DNA from: Gymnopilus junonius | Taxonomy: Eukaryota > Basidiomycota > Agaricomycetes > Agaricales > Galerinaceae | Direction of reading: 5' to 3' | NCBI GenBank assembly: GCA_015501075.1 | Contig: JADNYJ010000367.1 | Coordinates: 1-32,053 of the forward strand | Length of the DNA stretch: 32,053 nucleotides | Shown here: positions 11,787-22,900 of the stretch, one piece after another | Numbering within the stretch: the stretch's first letter is position 1 | Layout: every line of letters starts with the position of its first letter | The notes under the pieces: generated by a model | The model's input: only the letters and a program-made list of their open reading frames with translations | Databases searched by the model: none | What the model was told of the DNA's origin: nothing | Position numbers and translations under genes: made by a program

Positions 11787-14680
11787 AGTCGACAATTTCC
11801 CTGATGCGTGCGCGGCAAGCTCATTATCGTAGGCACATTCAGAGGCTCGCCGAATCTGAGAATAAGTAAGGTCCCTTGGCATTGTACCCTTATTGTGAAG
11901 AATTGTCACTGCATTTGTCCTATGTCTACCTAGCTTTACATTCATAATAAATCTTGCAAATAAGAAGAGAAGGTGGGCACATTCAGCTCGTAAGTAACAC
12001 GAACTCTTCGATGTGAGCGTTGGATGCGGTAAGAAAACGGAAAATCGGAGACTCAGGGTCAAGAAAAATCACAATTGTGTTTATCAGCAGGTCATGCCAC
12101 GGCGGAAATCTGGGATACAGACCCTTAGATGTGGGACCAGAATTATTTGGGGGACGAAAAGGTCTGACGTGAATTATCATGTTTCGGAAATGTTGTTTCT
12201 TCTTCGGCTGCACCAGGGCGTGGAATTTAGAAGACAAGCAGGCAACAGGAGCGCGGACAAGGTATTGCTTTTTTGGCAGCCTATTCAACGTGTCTTGTTG
12301 AATTGTTTGGTTGACATACAACTTACAAAAGGAGACGATGTTTTCTTCATTGTCCATCTTCTCTCTCTTCTTGTTGTAACAATGCCGTCCTATCCCTTCA
12401 CTGACCCGCTTGATTGGGCCGCCTTTAACGACAGTTACTTCCAAGGTAGTATCAGACTACTCTTCTGCGTGACAATGAATAATATTTGCGTGTTTTTTGT
12501 GTAGTACCTGCTGCCACTCAGGCAATCGAAAACTACGCCACCGACAATCCATCTTCGAATCCCCAACATCCTCAGTCTCTTCCTCCTTTTGAGGGAAGGA
12601 GAGAGGTAAATTTGGCCTCTGCCTTCACGCCATGACTTGATCAGACTAATGATTTCCAAAACAAGACCAGATATAAAGCTTTTACACTGCCATCGTTACT
12701 TCCTGGCCTTGAGATCGACCCCAATTATTCCAGGATGTTTGTCAACGATCCCTTACCACCTGCCTTTTTCATGCCCCACGAGTCTCGTCCTCCTGCCGCT
12801 ACGCGTACAGCCAAAATGGGAGACCAGGTGTTATACGATGATTCCATCTACCCACTCTCTGGGTCATCGACCACATCTGCAAATTATACATATCCTTTCC
12901 CATCACCTAGTGCTACGGATCATGCAATGGGAGCCCCGTCGCTTCCAGCTCACCTGCTAAGTTACAATAATCAGGATCCAAGCACCACCGTCCATTCGAC
13001 CCTCCACTATGGAGAGGTTGAATACAACCAAAAAAAAAGTGTTTGGCCAGCCTTCGGGCAGCCCCATAAGCTGCTCTGAAGGATTGTTCGTCGAGCGTTT
13101 GAGGGCCAGATTCAAAGGACTGGCCAAAGGTAAGAGTTTGATCGATTCCAACCTCTCGGTCTATGGGCTAAAACCAATTCACAATAAATAGTACGGCAGA
13201 GGTGCTTCCATTTCGCCCATTGGGGTCCAGCACGACCTCACCGCGCCACTCTCAGGGCCGTCGCCACTGCATCCAACATGGATGACTGAAAGCTATAAGG
13301 TTGCGCAACCTTCCTTTCAGCAACAACAAGGTCGACGTGGCTCTCGTATACCCTTGAAGCCGACATCGACCTTCGCAGACAAGAAGTGCGTACCGTAATC
13401 TCTTCTTCATCGCTAGGAGATTAAACGATGCTGTGTCACGCAGAGTTCAGCACACACAAAAAAAGAGAAAGCGCTACTTTCCTCGGGTTGGGAACGATGG
13501 ATGGGCAATTGCCAACCCAGGTGTAATGAAGCGTCTCAGAGAAAGTAACTCTCCTGAGCCTGTACTTTTATGCCCAGGAGGCTCTATGGCCTATCCAGGT
13601 TCGTTCTCGTCGCCCTCCTTTGCAACGAGAGATATCTTACAAGGTCTCTTTAGCCAAGCAATCTCCACCGAAGCCGACAGCTTCTAATGGCCCACCAAGC
13701 TACCTCTCACTTCTCAAGCGAAAGCGAGGAGCATATGGCAAGTCCGCAATGCGTCCAGCACATCTTACACAATGGCCAACGCCTTCTGGTGGGGTGGCCG
13801 GGCTGCAGCGTTCTAGGATCGCAAATGAAGACGTGTACAGGGCAAGGTTTGTGGTTGAATCAAACCTCACCTACTCGAATAACACTGATAATGATCTTCA
13901 GAAATGGTTATCGCCACTTCCTCAATAACTGAGCTCTGTGGACTGTCCGTGACAGAGACGGCGTGAATACGGTGAGCAGATTTCAGGAATTCAATGACTC
14001 ACACTGGGGTTAAATGACGCTCATTAGAACCCTCATCTCCAGACCTGTTCCTTTTCACCTGTTCCGCCTGTACCGTGAGCCGCCGATGACATGTAAGAAA
14101 GATAGCCGGAGGGTATGGATGGAGTTCACCGCCATCCTCAGACAACTGTTAATCGATCCTCACTGTCCCGAATGTTGGAACGTGGGAACGTCGTGGCATG
14201 GAGGAACTTCGACATTGCTTTCCTCCATCTTTCGGTTGTTCTTCTCGCGAAGTCGTTACGAGAAAAGGGCGGGTTCTCGGACTTTTCATGTATCTTGGCA
14301 GATCAATTTCCATTGAATTTTCATCCTTCTTCTCGGGCTGGTTAAATTTCACCTGATTACTCTTTTTTTTTACGGATGACACTCGCCGGAAACCATCCTA
14401 TATTTCTATCCTCAGAATTTCCTCCTTAGTTTCTGGCAAGTCACTTAGATTTTTTATCCTGTAGCAGTATTTTTCTCGTTCTTATTTATTTAAGTATTTC
14501 AATCGATTTGCTATTTAAAGGTCTAGTCAAGTATTCCATCTGTAAAGAAATGTGTTCAGTTTTCCAATGACGGAAATATTGATGGTGAACTGCATCAACA
14601 TGCAAGTTAAGAATATCTTACCATAGCAGGAGGTAGTTGAACAAAGTTGAACTGTACGCAATCACTGTCAGTGCCACTGC
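11787..14680 (+). repeat. Repeat unit copy A2 (5' truncated)
   Basis: Alignment to A3 begins at GTCGACAATTTCCCTGATGC (11,790; same block at 20,126), so A2 lacks about 140 bp of the unit's 5' end that A3 has. It then follows A3 through the gene to about 14,400. The tail (14,400-14,680) is recognisable but more diverged; for example TGTAAAGAAATGTGTTCAG matches CGTAAACGATGTGTCCAG of A3. A2 is therefore an older or separately drifting copy compared with A1 and A3. Confidence 0.8.
12382..13928 (+). pseudogene. Broken A-type paralogue (A2)
   Basis: The start ATG at 12382 (MPSYPFTD) and the exon pattern match B1, including a 5' splice site after TTCCAAG and the CTGGCCAAAG|GTAAGAG junction near 13,132. 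Lesions: TGA at 12,633-12,635 where A3 reads TTA; loss of about 40 bp after 12,658 compared with A1 and A3; and an expanded A-run near 13,029-13,038 that shifts the frame. Later exons remain readable (GWAIANPGVMK; LKRKRGAYGKS; final LQKWLSPLPQ before TAA at 13,926). The C-terminal exon is open and resembles that of B1 (RFVVESNLTYSNN against RFVIKSPFACSDN). No intact product can be made. Confidence 0.75.
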
Positions 14681-14851
14681 CCGACAGTAGGTCGCAGTGA
14701 CGAGAAAGGATCCAGAACATCGTTTGAGCATTCGTACGTCGCATAGTTTGACATACAATGGGTAAAATACACAGGAAATTTCACATTTGTCGTCAAGGCC
14801 GCATTGATATTGCGCTGGCGCTGTTGATGACTTTAAAGGTCTCCGCTTCAA

Positions 14852-15320
14852 TCATGATGACTTGGCCACCTCCTTGACACTCTCTACGAAGATATCAATG
14901 CCCTTCTTCATATCTTCTTCACTGATATTCAAAGGAGGGATGAAGCGAACAACCTCATAGATGCTGGTCGTCAGGATAAGAAGACCCTTCTCGATGCATT
15001 TCTTCGCGACGAGGGAGGACAAGTTTGCGGGGTACCCATCACCTTTGCCGAATTCGACACCGACCATGAGACCTCGGCCACGGACGTCGAGGATGCAGTT
15101 CTTGACGTCAGGATCAGCTTTAAGAGCGTTGAGAGCAGTGAAGAGCTGTTCTGACCTGTTACATGACATTTGGTCAGCTAATGCGCTATAAGGCGAATAA
15201 AAGGAGGGATGTGTACCTGCGCAGTTGCGACTGCTGTCGCTGCCAGTGGCAACAAAGACGAAAGTAAGGAACCAGTTAGGTGGACAGAACAATCACACCC
15301 TCCTGAATCCTTTCAACGTC
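14852..15320 (-). pseudogene. Rearranged 3' fragment of a class-III (4-aminobutyrate-type) aminotransferase
   Basis: The minus-strand exon 15155-14852 encodes the C-terminal part of a PLP-dependent class-III aminotransferase of the GABA-transaminase type. Readable blocks are SEQLFTALNALK, ILDVRGRGLMVGVEFG, KKCIEKGLLILTTS and EVVRFIPPLNISEED, ending at TGA 14852. It is preceded by a normal intron (GTACAC at 15216 to ACAG ending 15156). The piece before the intron reads PLAATAVATA (15,251-15,218), as expected. However, DVERIQEGVIV, which should follow it, lies upstream at 15,320-15,288 behind an acceptor-like CTCTAG. The catalytic lysine region and the first two thirds are absent. This is a relic, not a working enzyme. 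The family call is firm; the rearrangement is moderately sure. Confidence 0.7.
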
Positions 15321-17344
15321 CTAGAGGAAAATAAGAAGGAAGTAAGCGTAGGACGATAGCAGCCAGGTTTGTGTCTCCGCTTTCTTCCTTCCAGGAATCG
15401 CGCCTATCGCAAACGTTAACCCAGACCCGACTCCGGCACGCACGCACACCAGACCCAAAGCCAGAAGAATCAGGGATGAGCCTTAGGTACGGGGCGTCAA
15501 GCAATCATGATTGGGCGCATCGAGCTCTTGGGCCTGAGAAAGGACGCGCTGGTAGTGATGCTCACTGATGTTGACCTTGCTTTCAATTTGCAGCCATAGG
15601 CGCTAGCAAGCCTGGTGCACGTCGTTTTTGTCTGCAGCTGCGCAAATCAACGAGATGAAGGACGTGTAATCCTATCGTGTGCCATATTCGACTCTGCTTG
15701 AGAAGCGTGAGCAGTGGACATGGTAGGACATCGACGTGATTCGAGTCTATAAATGCAGCTCCGCGCCTATGCACGGGAATGGTCCTAGGACCTCTTTCCC
15801 CTTGAACTTCTATCACATAGTTCCCATAGGCAGGTTCGTCAATGTCAACGTCCCTGGCAACACACCAGAACATGTGGCCCAGACTTTGCGCGCAGTGGTT
15901 TGGAATCCTTCACAACAATAGTCTGCATTTGGCGAGTTCATGGCAGGTTGGTACTTGCTCAGATCCGCTGTAACCTAGGCTCGCGGGATGAGTATGAAAA
16001 TGAGTTGAAGCAGGTGGTGCGTTTGGGTTTGGAGAAGGGGTCGTTTAAAAAAGCAGTGGAGAGAGGGTCGCGGGTTATTTCGGCGGTGACGGCAGTTGAA
16101 GTTAAAATACTGACAATCGCACTCGCATTTGTACTTGCAGTGGTGGTGGCTGCGGCCATGGGCGAGCCTGGGAGTCGCCAGCAGCGGCTTCTATATCGGA
16201 GCTCCACAACACTAATGCCAGAGACACAAGACCAACAACTGATCATCGCTGTCCTCTGAACGATGACCTCTAACTGCTGAACGTCCTTGCAGTAGTCGGA
16301 GTCACAACAGGCGAATCTTGCCCAGAAACGAAAACATGTGGAGAAACTAATTGAAACACCGCGATTGGATATTTCTCTCTCACCAACTTTGATTCGAGCG
16401 TGGTCTCGTAGAGCCTCAAACGTAGGCCCTGGTACCCCGAACACGTGGATAATTGCTCAAATAGTCGAAGGAAGTGTTCATTGTCATACAGCCTCAAGGA
16501 ACCTGCATGTGGATGATTCGAGAAGGGGCAGAGATAGCGGTGGTGATTGACGGCAAAGTTCGCTGGCTACGAGACCAGAACTCTTCTTTGTCGGCATCCT
16601 AAGGAGCTTGGGGTCGGGAGAATACGAATGAAGAGAAACGAGAAGCGCGAGCTGGTTATAGTGAACAGGGCGGAGGAGTCGCGGGTAGTGGTATTGATGG
16701 AGTGTGGCTCGAGATGGTTGTCGAACTGGCAGCTATAGGTGGCGTTGGCAATGAGAGTACTTGCGTTGGGGAAGCCCTCGTCAAGGCCGAGATGCCGAGA
16801 CCCAATGAGGTAAGAGCTTATTGAGTAGTCCTATAGAATGATAGCGGATCGCGTCAGTAGGTTGCTTTGAAGGAAGACATAGCGCTACAGACCTATCCAC
16901 AAAACGTGCACCAGCCTGAAGAGACATGTTTCTTGCCCAGAAACCCAGGACGCCTGACGCCATACAACTGAAATGCAGTGCAGGCCTTTGCAACATAGCG
17001 TCTGTGTGCGGCAGATGTACTCCAGCGCCGAGAATCCTGGTAGTTGTACGTGACCATTTCCCTGGACCCCAACGTGGACGCAGTGGCAGGGCTAAGGTGT
17101 TTCGGAGGTCGACACCAAGAAGGGAGGCCAAAATATTGGCGTATTCGAATTCCAGAGGGAGAAGATGAACAAGTCGTTCAATTTAACGGATGAAGGGCAA
17201 CTGACAACGGCGAACGCAGCATTCAGCGTCGGTCCCAAAATTGGTGGGCGCACACGTGATAATTCGACACCATAGAAATTTTGGCGCTAGTCTCAAGAAC
17301 AATTGACTATGAAATAACAAAGCATTATTTACCCTAATAGTAAA
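15321..17344. other. Two-kb stretch with no recognised gene
   Basis: Frames of 60-160 codons occur on both strands, and none has a family motif I trust. A plus-strand frame at 15,900-16,259 contains a hydrophobic run (LTIALAFVLAVVVAAAMG), but the opposite strand is equally open. A minus-strand frame at 16,781-17,131 is not recognised. The stretch separates the two B-A pairs. It shows no similarity to 6,056-8,759 that I can see. Confidence 0.4.
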
Positions 17345-19803
17345 GCTAGAAATTTTTAAAAACCGCCATTTTATCTATACGACGTCGCGAGAAGGAACAA
17401 CTGGAAAGGCGGAGAAAAGTACTGTCAGAGTTACTCCATGTACGGCGTTCCCACGTTCTGAAGAACGGGGATCGATTAACAAATGTCTGAGCATTACACT
17501 GAACTCTGTTCGACCTGTCGTTCTTATTCCTCCTGCATGTAATCGGTTGCCCACAATACCGGTGTAATAGAAAGGGCTTGAAGAGATGAAGATCTAAATG
17601 AGCGATGTTCAACCCCAGTGTGAGTATTTGATCTGCTCACCAAATTTACGTCCACTTTCTGTCATCGAAGGTCCTGTGTGCTCAATTCTTCACGAATTTG
17701 GGTCTATGGTCATCTCTGAAGATTCTCATTAGCATTGTCGGAGGAGGCAAATAGCGATTAAATCACAAACTTTGGTGTTTTCACGTTTTCCGGTGGTCCC
17801 ATCTGCAACTCGGACATTTCACCAGAAGCTGTCCTCCTTTTCTTCGCTTGTGGGAGTAATGCGGGTGCTGGAGGTGCTGTAGACGTTGTGGATTTGGTGT
17901 CGACTGCACGCTTTCGCTTGAATCCCGAGGAGTTACCTGGTGAGCCTTTAGAAACTGTTGGCTTCGGTGGATGTGGATTTGCTAAAAAAAACCTTATTTA
18001 AGACGTCTCTTGCTAGATGGGAAGACAAAAGTACAAACCTCGATAGGCCTTCGAGCTCCTTCGAGAGTTTCTTGCAATGATCTCCTTCATGAGGTCTGGG
18101 AACGCAATGGCCCATCTATCTTCCGCAGCCAATGGAAAGTAACGGTTTCTGTGCTCGTTCTCTTCTTCTGAGTGACCACCACTATGCAAAGCGCAGTTAG
18201 CTCACTAATTATTAGGAAAGGATTTCATCATGTACCTCTCTCCGTTGGAGGTTGGTGGAGATGGGCTACGAGGACCTTCTGTTTTCTGAAGAGAGGGTGC
18301 TCTGTGCATGGAGCGTTCAGCTAACCATCTTGGATGCCCTGGCGATGGACCTGATGGCCGTCGGATGACATCGTAAAGGACCCTGGGGCGAAACGGAAGC
18401 CTTTTTACCGTGAAATGGTTTTAGTCCATATCTGAGAGGTTGAAACATATCAAACTCTTACCTTTGGCCAGGGCCTTGGAGGTGGTCCTCATGCCGCTCG
18501 ATGGAGGGTTCCTCCGAGCAGATTGTGTGGCCGCCAAAAGACTGGCCAAACCCCGGGTTTTGATTGATTTCGATCTCTCCATTGTGGAGTCTTGAATCAA
18601 TAGCGAATGGATACTGATCTCTGTGACTCTGCAGAGTTGCTAGTGAAGGGGCTGTCCCGTGGTATGTAGCACTAACTGGTGGAAGAGGGGAGGTATCATT
18701 TACAGACGTCATAGACGACAACGGTGACTCAGTGACTGGGTCGACAAGGTAAGAGCCGTCAGATACCACCTGATCGCTCACTCCGGCTGCATACATAAAA
18801 GCAGTATCTGGGATGGATTGGTTGATGAAGTTGGCCTGTCCAGCGAAAGGCGGTGATGGCATCGTGACGGCGGTCAGAATGTCGTTGCATTGTTCATTGA
18901 AATAAAAAAGGGGCAGAGAGGTGTGGGGAGTGGAAGGGTGCTGGATCGACCAGGAAGTGTCCATGGTTCGGTTTCCAGGGAGGTCGACTACAAAAGCCAT
19001 CAAATTATCATGTACTATTCCGCAGAAAAAAGAAAGCCTACCTCGAAAGTGCCTATCATCAACACAATCAATGAAAGGATAGCACGACATAGTTGACGAA
19101 AGCAGGTCAAGAAAAAGTTTGGGTAGGTGATGAAGAATAATAACTCTAAATATGTCCACAATTGTACGACAACCAAACAATTCAACAAACGTGTTTAAAC
19201 GGTTGGGCTTTGTGGCAAAAAAAGTAATAACTTGTCCACGCTCGTTCGTCCTACTTGTCTTCTAAATTCCACGCCTTTGTACAGCCGAACTAACATCCCA
19301 TTTCACATCAGACCTTTCGTCCCCCAGATACTTCTCGTTCCGTATCCGAGGATTTGTGTTCCATATTTCTGTCCTGGTATGACCTGCCGATAAATAAAAG
19401 TGGAATTTTTCTGGACCCTGAGTTTCCGTTATCTCGTCGTATCCACCGATAATTCAACCCATGTAGTACTTACGTGTTGAATATACCCGTATTCTTTCTC
19501 TACGTCCAATAATTATTATAAATGTAAAGCTAAGTGGTCATTGTATAAGACAGTCCTTTAAGGTGAGGGTATATTACCCTGGAAAACATATCTTTAAAGT
19601 CTGGGAGCCTCTGAACGTGCCTACGATTATGATCTACACCAGGCGCTTGCCGCACGCACATCTGGGAGATTGTCAGCTAAGGGTTCGATCAGTAAAAATT
19701 TCAAGAAGAAATATAGCATTCTTGTCTGGCTTTTGACAGATTCGCTTGGCAGGATTTGTTATGGATGGGTTTGAGAATCTTCTGTTGGAAAGGAATGCCT
19801 AGC
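17345..19803 (-). repeat. Repeat unit copy B2
   Basis: This second B-subtype copy matches B1 from the 3' flank (GGAACAACTGGAAAGGCGGA block near 17,395) through the gene and 5' flank. Similarity to B1 stops abruptly after GGAATGCCTAG at 19,803, where B1 continues AAGAGCGCC. Compared with B1 it has a 162-bp deletion in exon 2 and a 24-bp deletion in exon 3, both multiples of three. Confidence 0.85.
17758..19090 (-). CDS. Intact five-exon gene of the unrecognised repeat-borne family (B2), 368 aa
   Basis: Exons are 19090-19042, 18987-18462, 18400-18236, 18181-18039 and 17981-17758 (TAA). Exons 1 and 4 have exactly the B1 lengths. The spliced 1,107 nt is open. It begins MSCYPFID and keeps the Ser/Pro-rich middle, the EDRWAIAFPDLMKEI block, FKRKRA and AKKRRT. 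It lacks 54 codons of exon 2 and 8 of exon 3 relative to B1. It stops 15 codons earlier than the B1 C-terminus, because a codon aligned with AAA in B1 is TAA here (17,760-17,758). The intron 2 acceptor is AAAAG rather than a usual YAG, which could weaken splicing. Function unknown; nuclear location inferred from the basic clusters only. The in-frame nature of all indels argues for coding constraint after the B1/B2 split. Confidence 0.7.
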
Positions 19804-19984
19804 GTCACCGATTAATGCTACTGCGGCACATGCAGAACCATTCTCTTCCGAGTCTGCGCCGCCGTTCATTGGGAGCTCAAACCTAACTGTCGGTGCAGAT
19901 ATAGCGTAGGATTTCGAGCACGTTTAGTTATTTTTCAACGTGATTCATTTCTTTCACGTAGTGCGCGCTATAAATTTTCATTTG
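19804..19984. other. Spacer between the head-to-head B2 and A3 units
   Basis: About 180 bp with no match elsewhere in the window. It is bounded on the left by the unit end ATGCCTAG (B2) and on the right by its inverted counterpart CTAGGCATGCC (A3, 19,998-20,008), so the pair forms a large imperfect palindrome with this as the loop. It could hold a shared promoter; a CGCTATAAATTTTC motif lies at 19,967-19,980. Confidence 0.5.
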
Positions 19985-22900
19985 CGATAGGCGCTCTTCT
20001 AGGCATGCCTTACCAACAAATGTTTCTCAGATGCAGCTATGATAAATCCTGTGAGGTGAATCTGTCAAAAGTTAGACAAGAACGTCTAGCCCCCTTCTTG
20101 AAATTTTTATTAATCAAACCCTGAGTCGACAATTTCCCTGATGCGTGCGTGGCAAGCTCATTATCGTAGGCACATTCAGAGGCTCACCGAATCTGAAAAT
20201 AAGTTCGCATGGTAATGTACCCTCATTTCAAAGAATTGTCCCTGTATTCGGACCCTGTCCACCTCACTTTACATTTGTAATAAATATTGTAAGCACAAAG
20301 AGAAGGCGTGCACATTCAGCTCATAAGTAACAAGACCTCCCCGATGCGAATGCTGGACGCGGCGAGATAATAGAGAATCGGAGACTATGGGCCAAGAAAA
20401 ATCACACTTGTGTTTATCGGCAGGTCATACCACGACGGAAATCTGGGATACAGACCCTTGGATGCAGGACCAGAATTATTTGGGGGACGAAAAGGTCTGA
20501 CGTGAATTATCATGTTTCGAAAATATTGATTCTTCTCCGGCTGTACCAGGGCATGGAATTTAGAAGACAAGGAGCGCGGACAAGGTATTGCTTTTTGGCA
20601 GCCTATTCAACCTGTTTTGTTGATTTGTTTGGTTGTCGTACAACTTACAAAAGGAGACGATGTTTAGAGTTGTTTTTCTTCATTGTCCATCTTTCTCTCT
20701 TCTTGTTGTAACAATGCCATCCTATCCCTTCGCTGACCTGCTCGATTGGGCCGCCTTTAACGATAGTTACTTCCAAGGTATTATAAGACTACTCTTCTGC
20801 GTGACAATAAATAATATTTTGGTTGTTTTATGTATAGTACCTGCTGCCACTCAGGCAATCGAAAACTATGCCACCAACAATCCATCTTCGAATCCCCAAC
20901 TCCCTCAGCCTCTTCCTCCTTTTGAGGGAAGGAGAGAGGTAAATGTGGCCTCTGCCTTCACACCATTAGTTGATCAGACCAATGATTTTGATTTGCAAAA
21001 CACGAGCAACCAATCCATCTCTGATACCCTTCCGCCTTTCGAGGAGGGGGAAGAAGAGATATAAAGCTTTTACAGTGTCATCGTTACTTCCTGGCCTTGA
21101 GAGCGACCCCAATCATTCCTGGATGTTTGTCAACGATCCCTTACCACCTGCCTTTTTCATGCCCCACGAGTCTCGTTCTCCCACCGTTATGCGTACAGCC
21201 GGAATGGGAGACCAGGTGGTATACGATGATTCCATCTACCCACTCTCTGGGTCATTGACCACGTCCGCAAGTTATGGATATCCTTTCCCATCACCTAGTG
21301 CCGCGGATCATGCAATGGGAGCCCCTCGCTTCCAGCTCACCTGCTAAGTTACAATAATCAGGATCCACGCACCACCGGCCGTTCGACCCTCCACTACGGA
21401 GAGGTTGAATTAAACCAAAACCAAGTGTTTGGCCAGCCTTCGGGCAGCCACATAAGCCACTCTGAGGGATTGTTCGTCGAGCAGCTTGAGGGCCACTTTC
21501 AAAGAACTGGCCAAAGGTAAGAGTTTGATCGATTCCAACCTCTCGGTCTATGGGCTAAAACCAATTCACAATAAACAGTACGGCAGAGGTGCTTCCATCT
21601 CGCCCCATTGGGGTCCAGCACGACCTCACTGCGCCACTGTCAGGGCCATCGCCACTGCATCCAACATGGATGACTGAAAGCTATAAGGTTGCGCAACCTT
21701 CCTTTCAGCAACAACAAGGTCGTCGTGGCTCTCGTAGACCCTTGAAGTCGACATCGACCTCCGCAGATAAGAAGTGCGTACCGTAATCTCTTCTTCATCG
21801 CTGGGAGATTAAACGATGCTGTGTCACGCAGAGCTCAGCACTCACAAAAAAAGAGAAAGCGCTACTTTCCTCGCGTTGGGAAAGATGGATGGGCAATTGC
21901 CAACCCAGGCATAATGAAGTTCTCAGAGAAAGTAACTCTCCTGAGCCTGAACTTTCATGCCCGGAGGCTCTATGGCCTATCCAGGTTCGTTCCCATCGCC
22001 TTCTTTTCCACTGAGATGTGTCTTATAAGATCTCTTTAGTCAACAATCTCCACCGAAGCCGACAGCTTCTAACGGCACCAAGCTACCTCTCAGTTCTCAA
22101 GCGAAAGCGAGGAGCATATGGCGAGTCCGGTATGAATCCGCACATCTTACGCAATGGCAACGCTTCTGGGGGTGGCCGGGCGCAGCGTTCTAGGATAGCA
22201 AATGAAGACATGTACAGGGCAAGGTTTATGATTGAATCAAACCTCACCTACTCGAATAACACTCATAATGATCTTCAGAAACGGTTATCGCCACTTCCTC
22301 AATAACTGAGCTCTGTGGACTGTCCGTGACGGAGACGACGTGAATACGGTGAGCAGATTTCAGGAATTCAATGACTCACATTGGGGTTAAATGACGCTCA
22401 TTAGAACCCTCTCATCTCCAGACCTGTTCCTTTTCACATGTTCCGCCTGTACCGTGAGCCGCCGATGACATGTAAGAAAGACAGCCGGAGGGTATGGATG
22501 GAGTTCACTGCCATCCTCAGACAACTGTTAATCGATCCTCACTCTCCCGAACGTGGGAACGTCGTGGCATGAAGCAACTTCGACATTGCTTTCCTCCATC
22601 TTTCCGGTTGTTCTTCTCGCGAAGTCGTTGCGAGAACATGGCAGGTTCTCGGACTTTTCATGTGCTCTAGCTGTGATTTTTTTCTTGAATATTCCCAATT
22701 TCTCTCGAGTTCTAGGGTTGAATTTTACATTCTTGCTCATTTCTTTTACGGATGATGACACTCACAGGAGACCATCCTAGAGTCCTATCCCTAGTACTTC
22801 CTCTCTATTTTCTGTCAACTCGCTTGGTATTTCCATTCCTTGTCAAAAACTTTCTCGGTTTTATTTATTCATTTCTTGTAAATTTCTTGTAAATTTCATT

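Noticed and set aside
12382..13928. Mating-type locus (homeodomain or pheromone/receptor genes), considered because of paralogous divergent pairs
   Set aside because: No homeodomain WFxNxR motif, no seven-membrane-segment receptor and no C-terminal CaaX peptide is present in A or B products.
15400..15415. GCGCCTATCGCA match to the 5' terminus of the A/B units
   Set aside because: Only 12 bp match and the flanking sequence shows no unit similarity, so chance is the simpler explanation.
16080..16160. Membrane protein suggested by a hydrophobic run on the plus strand
   Set aside because: Both strands are open over several hundred bases, no splice or start context supports either, and the run alone is weak evidence.
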